A stretch of DNA of 18,428 bases from Gemmatimonadaceae bacterium. GTDB taxonomy: Bacteria > Gemmatimonadota > Gemmatimonadetes > Gemmatimonadales > Gemmatimonadaceae. Made by a program: the position numbers and the translations under genes. Positions 13,312 to 18,428 of the stretch are shown piece after piece. The notes beneath the pieces are model-generated. The model was not told where the DNA came from, searched no databases, and saw only the letters and a program-made list of their open reading frames with translations. The stretch lies in assembly GCA_013361745.1 (NCBI GenBank), contig JABFXM010000082.1, positions 1 through 18,428 of the forward strand, read 5' to 3'. How positions within the stretch are numbered: position 1 is the first letter of the stretch; each line of letters begins with the position of its first letter.

Positions 13312-15702
13312 ATGGCGAGCACGAGCGCGGCGAGACCGAGGGCGGTAACCAGTTCGTTCGATCCGGCGGAGGTGGTGCGCGACTACCGCGTCGCCTTCCG
13401 CAGCAGGCAGGTCAGCACCCTCGCGCGCGGCGAGGTGATGCTCGGCCGCGCGATGTTCGGGATCTTCGGCGACGGGAAGGAGGTCGCGCAGGTCGCGCTC
13501 GCGAAGGCCTTCGAGCCGGGAGACGTTCGCTCGGGCTACTATCGCGACCAGACGCTGATGTTCGCGCTCGGGCTGCTCGACGTCCGCCAGTTCTTCGCGC
13601 AGCTCTACGCGCACACCGACGTCGAGGCCGATCCCGCCTCCGCCGGCCGCGGGATGAACGCGCACTTCGCGACGCGCATGCTCGACGAGCAGGGACGCTG
13701 GAAATCGCTCACCGAGGGGCCGCACTCCTCCGCCGACGCGTCCCCGACCGGCTCGCAGATGCCGCGCCTCCTCGGCCTCGCCTACGCGTCGAAGCTCTAC
13801 CGCGATCTCCCCGAGCTGCACGACTTCGCCGAGTTCTCGCGCGACGGAAACGAGATCGCCTTCGGCACGATCGGCAACGCGTCGTGCGCGGAGGGTGTGT
13901 TCTGGGAGGCGATCAACGCCGCCGGCGTGCTGCAGGTCCCGATGCTGGTCTCGGTGTGGGACGACGGCTACGGAATCTCGGTGCCGAACGAGCTGCAGGT
14001 CGCGAAGGGGAGCATCTCGACGCTGCTCGAGGGGTTCCGGCGCACGAAGGGGAAGAAGGACGGCTACGAGCTCGCGCAGGTGAAGGGGTGGGACTACCCC
14101 ACGCTCGTCGAGACCTACCAGAAGGTCGCGAGCACGGTGCGACGCGAGCACGTCCCCGCGGTGGTGCACGTCGTCGAGCTCACGCAGCCGCACGGGCACT
14201 CGACCTCGGGGAGCCACGAGCGGTACAAGTCGAAGGACCGGCTGCAGTGGGAGAAGGAGCGCGACGGCCTCGTGATGATGCGCCGCTGGATGATCGACTC
14301 CGGCATCGCGACCGCGGAGGAGCTCGAGGCGATCGAGGAGGAGGAGGTCGCGTCGGTGCGCGCGTCGCGCGACGAGGCGTGGGCCGCGTATCAGCAGCCG
14401 ATCACGCGTGAAGCGCAGGCGATGGTCGCGATGCTGAGCGAGGTCGCGAGCGCGAGCAGCGGCGCGCGGCAGACGATCGAGGCGCTGCGCGACGAGCTGG
14501 CGAAGCGGCGCGATCCGCTGCGCCGCGACATCATGGCCGCGGCACGGCGCGCGCTCTTCGCGCTGCGCGCGGAGCACGACGTCGCCGAGCCGTTGCGCCG
14601 CTGGCTGAAGGAGCAGGAGGCGCTCGGCGACGAGCGCTACCACGCGCACCTCTACGCGGAGGGCGAGGACTCGGCGCTGAAGGTGCCGGTGATCCCGCCG
14701 CGCTACGACGAAGGCTCGGTCGACACCGACGCGTACAAGGTGCTCAACGCCTGCTTCGACCAGGCGCTGAAGCGCGACCCGCGCGTCATCGCCTTCGGCG
14801 AGGACGTCGGCAAGCTCGGCGACGTGAACCAGGGGTTCGTCGACCTGCAGGCGCGCTACGGTGAGCTGCGTGTCGGCGACGCGGGGATCCGCGAGTGCAC
14901 GATCGTCGGGCAGGCGATCGGGATGGCGATGCGCGGGCTGCGTCCGATCGCGGAGATCCAGTACCTCGACTACCTGCTCTACGCGCTGCAGATCATGTCC
15001 GACGATCTGGCGACGCTGCGCTACCGCACGGCGGGCGGGCAGAAGTCGCCGGTGATCGTGCGGACGCGCGGCCACCGGTTGGTCGGCATCTGGCACTCCG
15101 GGTCGCCGATGGCGATGATGATCCACGCGCTGCGCGGGATGCACGTGCTGGTGCCGCGCGACATGACGCGCGCCGCGGGGTTCTACAACACCCTGCTCCA
15201 GGCGGGAGACCCCGGGATCGTCGTCGAAGTGCTGAACGGCTACCGCCTGAAGGAGAAGCTGCCGGCGAACATCGGCGAGATGACGACGCCGTTAGGCGTG
15301 GTCGAGGTGCTGCGCGAGGGAACCGACGTCACGATCGTCACCTACGGCGCCTGCTGTCCGATCGCCATGGAAGCCGCCAAGTTGCTCGAGGGCGCGGGGG
15401 TGGACGTCGAGGTGATCGACGTGCAGTCGCTGCTCCCCTTCGACCGCGAGTCGCGGATCGTCGAGTCGGTGAAGAAGACCAACCGCGTGCTCTTTTTCGA
15501 CGAGGACGTGCCGGGCGGGGCGACCTCATACATGATGCAGGAAGTGCTCGAGCGGCAGGGCGGCTTCTACTGGCTCGACGCGGCGCCGAGGACGCTCACC
15601 GCGGCGGCGCACCGTCCCGCGTACGGGCGCGACGGCGACTACTGGTCGAAGCCTGGCGTCGAGGACGTGATCGAAGCCGTCCAATCACTGGTCCGGGAAT
15701 GA
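13312..15702 (+). CDS. Fused 2-oxoacid dehydrogenase E1 component, alpha and beta in one chain
   Basis: This thiamine-diphosphate enzyme decarboxylates a 2-oxoacid (branched-chain or pyruvate type) and passes the acyl group to an E2 lipoyl protein. Residues about 15-370 are E1-alpha: GYYRDQTLMFALG, then GNASCAEGVFWEAINAAGVLQ (188-208) and WDDGYGIS (216-223) where the classical enzyme has GDG...NN for Mg-diphosphate binding. A charged linker (about 370-470) leads to E1-beta: GEDVG (496-500, with the conserved glutamate), GDAGIRECTIVGQAIGMAMRGLRPIAEIQ and a C-terminal transketolase domain with TIVTYGA. The 796-aa ATG start at 13312 has GAGGAG just upstream; a GTG at 13291 adds seven residues. 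Fused E1 chains with DDGYGIS are, from memory, known in Bacteroidota and relatives. No E2 or E3 gene is adjacent, so the exact substrate is open. Confidence 0.9.
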   Translation: MASTSAARPRAVTSSFDPAEVVRDYRVAFRSRQVSTLARGEVMLGRAMFGIFGDGKEVAQVALAKAFEPGDVRSGYYRDQTLMFALGLLDVRQFFAQLYAHTDVEADPASAGRGMNAHFATRMLDEQGRWKSLTEGPHSSADASPTGSQMPRLLGLAYASKLYRDLPELHDFAEFSRDGNEIAFGTIGNASCAEGVFWEAINAAGVLQVPMLVSVWDDGYGISVPNELQVAKGSISTLLEGFRRTKGKKDGYELAQVKGWDYPTLVETYQKVASTVRREHVPAVVHVVELTQPHGHSTSGSHERYKSKDRLQWEKERDGLVMMRRWMIDSGIATAEELEAIEEEEVASVRASRDEAWAAYQQPITREAQAMVAMLSEVASASSGARQTIEALRDELAKRRDPLRRDIMAAARRALFALRAEHDVAEPLRRWLKEQEALGDERYHAHLYAEGEDSALKVPVIPPRYDEGSVDTDAYKVLNACFDQALKRDPRVIAFGEDVGKLGDVNQGFVDLQARYGELRVGDAGIRECTIVGQAIGMAMRGLRPIAEIQYLDYLLYALQIMSDDLATLRYRTAGGQKSPVIVRTRGHRLVGIWHSGSPMAMMIHALRGMHVLVPRDMTRAAGFYNTLLQAGDPGIVVEVLNGYRLKEKLPANIGEMTTPLGVVEVLREGTDVTIVTYGACCPIAMEAAKLLEGAGVDVEVIDVQSLLPFDRESRIVESVKKTNRVLFFDEDVPGGATSYMMQEVLERQGGFYWLDAAPRTLTAAAHRPAYGRDGDYWSKPGVEDVIEAVQSLVRE

Positions 15703-15704
15703 AC

Positions 15705-15731
15705 GCGGCGCCGCTCGATGAGCGGCGCCGC
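15705..15731. terminator. Perfect 12-bp hairpin between convergent genes
   Basis: Bases 15705-15716 pair perfectly with 15720-15731 around a GAT loop, two bases after the E1 stop and 20 nt before the end of the convergent kinase gene. Symmetry suits a bidirectional terminator, but U-tracts are poor on both sides. Confidence 0.65.
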
Positions 15732-15751
15732 ACGGTCTTGCAGCCGCAGGC

Positions 15752-16957
15752 TCAGTTCACGGCGTTCTGCGGGACGCCTCCGGCGCCGGCGTAGGGAGCG
15801 GCGGGCACCCCGGCGGGGAGCGTCAGGGTGAAGCGCGCCCCGCCCCCGACCGCCTCGTCCACGAGGAGATCGCCGCCGAGCAGGTGCGCGAGCTTGCGGC
15901 TCACGGGCAGACCGAGCCCCGTGCCCCCCTTCCGCCGCCGGTGCGACTGATCGAGCTGGGTGAAGGCATCGAAGACGCGCTCTCGATCGGCGACGATGAT
16001 CCCCGGACCGGTGTCGCTCACGACGAAGCTCACCCGCGCTCCCGACTGCGAGACCGCGAGCGACACCGAGCCGGCGTCGGTGAACTTCAGCGCGTTGCCG
16101 AGCAGGTTGATGAGGATCTGCTTCAGCTTCGTCGCGTCGGTGCGCAGCACGATCGGCTCCGGCGGGAGCTCCAGCTCGAGGGCGAGCGACTTCGCCCGCG
16201 CCTGCGGCTCGAAGAGCGACTCGACCTCGCGCGTCAGGTCGGTCGCGTTCACGGACTCGATGAAGAGCGTGTCCTTGCCCGCCTCGACGCGCGAGAAGGT
16301 GAGGATCTCCTCGATGATGCTGATCAGGTGGCGCGCCGCGGTCTTCACGCGGGCGAGATAGTCCTTCTGCAGCGGCTCGACGGGGCCGACCATCTCCCCC
16401 TCGAGGAGATCCATGTAGCCGACGATCGCCGCGAGCGGGGTGCGCAGCTCGTGGCTCATCGAGGCGAGAAACTCGGACTTCGCCTGGCTCGCCACCTCCG
16501 CGCGGTCGAGCGCGTGCCGCAGGTCATCCTCGCGTGCGACGCGCTCGGTCACGTCCTGCACGAGCGCGATGACGCCGTCGTTCCGGCCGTCGCGCACCCA
16601 GGGCATCAGCCGCGCGCTCTGCTGCATGCGCGCGAAGCGCTCGTGGCCGGCCGGAGGATCGAGGGGGAAGAGGAAGCCATGGAACTGCTGCGACCAGACC
16701 ACCGTCGCCCCGTCGAGGGCGCGTCGCAGCGCGGCCTCCGCCTGCCCATTCTTCAGGTCGGGAAAGATGTCGAGGACGCTCCGGCCGAGCGCAGCGGCCG
16801 GCTCGATCCCGCTCGCCACCGCGAACCAGTGATTCCACCCGCGCACGACCAGCTCGCGATCGAGGATGATGATCCCGACCTCGAGCACGTCGCCCAGCTC
16901 GGTGAGCACCGCGCTGGCCTGCGCCTCGGGAGCGGTTTCGTCCCTCGGAGCGCTCAT
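15752..16957 (-). CDS. Soluble PAS-domain sensor histidine kinase
   Basis: This cytosolic histidine kinase has 401 aa and no transmembrane segment. Residues about 15-140 form a PAS domain (VLEVGIIILDRELVVRGWNHWFAVASGI, ending VIALVQDVTERVAREDDL). The HisKA domain has the phosphoacceptor H169 in SEFLASMSHELRTPL. The HATPase domain shows N284/N288 in ILINLLGNALKFTD, G1 box DTGPGI (315-320), F box VFDAFTQLD and G2 box GGTGLGLPVS (344-353). The ATG at 16957 overlaps the stop of the cheC-like gene in an ATGA, so it is translated as the last gene of the chemotaxis-type operon. It probably phosphorylates the neighbouring CheY-like receiver, which is inference from context. The frame is open upstream to 17446, but that part is the shadow of the cheC-like gene. 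Confidence 0.92.
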   Translation of the reverse strand: MSAPRDETAPEAQASAVLTELGDVLEVGIIILDRELVVRGWNHWFAVASGIEPAAALGRSVLDIFPDLKNGQAEAALRRALDGATVVWSQQFHGFLFPLDPPAGHERFARMQQSARLMPWVRDGRNDGVIALVQDVTERVAREDDLRHALDRAEVASQAKSEFLASMSHELRTPLAAIVGYMDLLEGEMVGPVEPLQKDYLARVKTAARHLISIIEEILTFSRVEAGKDTLFIESVNATDLTREVESLFEPQARAKSLALELELPPEPIVLRTDATKLKQILINLLGNALKFTDAGSVSLAVSQSGARVSFVVSDTGPGIIVADRERVFDAFTQLDQSHRRRKGGTGLGLPVSRKLAHLLGGDLLVDEAVGGGARFTLTLPAGVPAAPYAGAGGVPQNAVN

Positions 16958-17568
16958 GCGCCCCCCTCGCGCGCGGCGAGCGCGCGCGTGATGAGGGCGA
17001 GCGATGTCATCCCCACCGCGACGATCAGATAGCCACCCACTTCGCCCTCGGTGAGCCGGAAGCGCGTCGCCGCGATGAGCGCGAAACGGAGGTCCTCGTT
17101 GTCGACGACGAGCGAGGAGAGCAGCCCCTCGAGCGACTCGACGTGGATGCGCGGCACCGAGAACGACACGGACACGTGCAGCATGTCGCCGAAGGCGCTC
17201 AGGCAGGAGCTGAGGATCACGTTCCCCACCTCGGCGAGCACCTCGCGCGCCGACTGATCGAGCCGGCCGCCGAGGGCGACGTTCCCGTCGGTCATCAGTC
17301 CGGCGAGCCGGGTCGCGCTGTCGTACTGGAGGACGAGCACCGCGTCGCCGGTGACCGATCCCTTGAAGATCTGATGGACCGTCGCGAGGTCGCCGTCGAG
17401 CAGCCCGATCAGCCGGCCGTGCATCTCGTCCATCGGGCAGACCCACAACCGCGGCAGATCGACGAGGATCCGCTGGCCGGTGAGCTCGGAGAGCGACGCC
17501 GCGGCGCGGTGAAGCCCGATGTTGAAGAGCTCCGTGAGGGCGTCGGTGTCGAGCGGTTGCGTGGTCAC
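16954..17568 (-). CDS. CheC-like CheY-phosphate phosphatase
   Basis: CheC/CheX/FliY proteins dephosphorylate CheY-P in chemotaxis. The 204-aa product has two copies of the active-site pattern. The first is DALTELFNIGLHRAAASLSELTG with D9, E13 and N16. The second is REVLAEVGNVILSSCLSAFGD, where E and N are in place but the residue four before the catalytic Glu is E rather than the usual D or S. Its start is GTG, overlapping the stop of the receiver gene (TGA at 17565-17567). Sitting between a receiver and a kinase, it fits a role in resetting that receiver. I call it cheC-like because FliY and CheX relatives cannot be excluded. Confidence 0.85.
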   Translation of the reverse strand: MTTQPLDTDALTELFNIGLHRAAASLSELTGQRILVDLPRLWVCPMDEMHGRLIGLLDGDLATVHQIFKGSVTGDAVLVLQYDSATRLAGLMTDGNVALGGRLDQSAREVLAEVGNVILSSCLSAFGDMLHVSVSFSVPRIHVESLEGLLSSLVVDNEDLRFALIAATRFRLTEGEVGGYLIVAVGMTSLALITRALAAREGGA

Positions 17569-17933
17569 GACGCCGGCTCCTCGACGAGCTCGCGCACCGT
17601 GGCGAGCAGATCTTCCGGCGTCACTGGCTTGCCGAGGAAGCGGAGCGCTCCCGAGTCGGCGACCATCTTGCCCGTGGAGCGCTGCACGTCGGCGCTGATG
17701 TCGACGACGCGCGCATCGGCTCGCAGCTCGCGGAACTTCTCCAGCACGTCGAGCCCCCCCATGTCCTCCATCGTCAGGTCGAGCAGCACGAGATCGGGAT
17801 GATGGATGAAGTAGCCCTCGATCGCGGCCATCCCGCTCGACGCCTCGACGACCTCGTATCCGGCGCTCTCGAGGATGCGTCGGTGAGTGCGCCGCGTGTA
17901 CCCGGAATCGTCGACGATCATGATGGTCGCCAT
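17565..17933 (-). CDS. CheY-like single-domain response regulator
   Basis: A stand-alone receiver of 122 aa. Acidic pocket D8/D9 (MIVDDS), phosphoacceptor D52 (LVLLDLTM), switch S80 (VVDISAD) and K102 (FLGKPVTPEDL) are all present. The usual T at the switch position is S, which is a common substitution. It has no output domain, so it works by protein contact, for example with a flagellar switch or another partner. The ATG lies one base after the cheB stop (TGA-G-ATG), with GGAGAT upstream as a possible ribosome site inside cheB. It is probably phosphorylated by the kinase two genes downstream or by an off-window CheA. Confidence 0.9.
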   Translation of the reverse strand: MATIMIVDDSGYTRRTHRRILESAGYEVVEASSGMAAIEGYFIHHPDLVLLDLTMEDMGGLDVLEKFRELRADARVVDISADVQRSTGKMVADSGALRFLGKPVTPEDLLATVRELVEEPAS

Positions 17934-17934
17934 C

Positions 17935-18428
17935 TCAGATCATCTCCACGATGGCATCGGCCATCTCATCGAGCGTGGCGGTCCGGTCACTGAGCGAGGC
18001 TTCGACGACCGCGCGCGGCATCCCGTACACGACGCACGAAGATTCGGCCTCAGTGGCGATCCGCCCGCCATGCGCCTTGATGTGTGCGGCCCCGAGGAGC
18101 CCGTCGTTGCCCATGCCGGTCATCACGATGCCGAGCACCCGGGATCCGAACACGTCGGCTGCCGAGCGAAAGAGGACGTCGGCCGCTGGCCGATGTTGCG
18201 TGTCGAGCGGCCTGAGGTCAAGATGCGCGCGCACTTCGCCGTCCGTGCCGCGGACGAAGGTGAGGTGCCGCCCCGCGGGCGCGAGCCAGACCACGCCGCG
18301 CTCGAGGGGGTCCCCCTCCTGCGCCTCGATCACCCGGAGGGGCGAGATCTCGTTCAGGCGCTGCGCGTACATCGAAGTGTAGCCGATCGGCATGTGCAGC
18401 ACCATCGCGATCGGCACCGGGAAGTCCG
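17935..18428 (-). CDS. cheB: CheB-type protein-glutamate methylesterase, C-terminal part (N-terminus beyond right edge)
   Basis: CheB removes methyl groups from, and deamidates, chemoreceptor glutamines/glutamates. The frame enters from the right edge (DFPVPIAMVLHMP) and runs to the stop at 17935. Two members of the catalytic triad are visible: H in VLHMP (codon 18394-18396) and D in MTGMGNDG, 97 residues later, matching the H190-D286 spacing of enteric CheB. The serine motif (SxGG) must lie upstream, outside the window. The segment VVWLAPAGRHL is also typical. Whether an N-terminal receiver domain is present cannot be seen. The in-frame GTG at 18417 is internal and not a real start. Confidence 0.9.
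   Translation of the reverse strand, partial: DFPVPIAMVLHMPIGYTSMYAQRLNEISPLRVIEAQEGDPLERGVVWLAPAGRHLTFVRGTDGEVRAHLDLRPLDTQHRPAADVLFRSAADVFGSRVLGIVMTGMGNDGLLGAAHIKAHGGRIATEAESSCVVYGMPRAVVEASLSDRTATLDEMADAIVEMI

Noticed and set aside
13258..15144. 628-aa minus-strand frame opposite the E1 gene
   Set aside because: It is low-complexity His/Arg/Leu-rich antisense, while the plus strand encodes a recognisable E1.

Overview
The window is very GC-rich (about 70% by eye) and gene-dense. It reads as chromosomal DNA of a free-living, aerobic, motile Gram-negative-type bacterium. Three things suggest Gemmatimonadota or a near neighbour: a membrane-anchored SARP/BTAD regulator with TPRs, a fused E1-alpha/beta 2-oxoacid dehydrogenase, and an M13 peptidase with lipoprotein enzymes nearby. 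That placement is inference; no rRNA or marker gene lies in the window.

Left part (1-6630). A cytochrome bd oxidase operon (cydA then cydB, minus strand, cydB running off the left edge) is separated by a 403-nt repeat-rich spacer from a divergent, secreted M13 zinc metallopeptidase that ends at a very strong hairpin terminator. A PAP2 phosphatase (minus) is divergent from a lipoprotein D-Ala-D-Ala dipeptidase of the VanX type (plus).

Middle (6631-11242). A minus-strand operon reads, in transcription order, SARP/TPR membrane regulator, GH1-type glycosidase, short-chain dehydrogenase and group III truncated haemoglobin. The dehydrogenase is broken: about 40 codons are missing and the frame shifts at the junction. 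A sigma70-like promoter lies in front of the regulator.

Right-centre (11243-15731). The plus strand carries an uncharacterised lipoprotein, a spacer holding a promoter-plus-terminator unit (possible small RNA or attenuator), a cold shock protein with two 3' hairpins, an unrecognised 177-aa protein, and a 796-aa fused E1 dehydrogenase ending in a perfect hairpin.

Right edge (15752-18428). A minus-strand chemotaxis-type operon reads cheB (cut by the edge), cheY, cheC-like phosphatase, then a soluble PAS histidine kinase. The last two joins are 4-nt stop/start overlaps; cheB and cheY are 1 nt apart.

I found no tRNA, rRNA, CRISPR array, transposase or defence system. The most unusual signals are the long imperfect inverted repeat between cydA and the peptidase, an octamer CGTTAGGC that accounts for every in-frame TTA leucine codon I could find, the clean internal deletion in the dehydrogenase, and the orphan promoter-terminator unit upstream of the cold shock gene.
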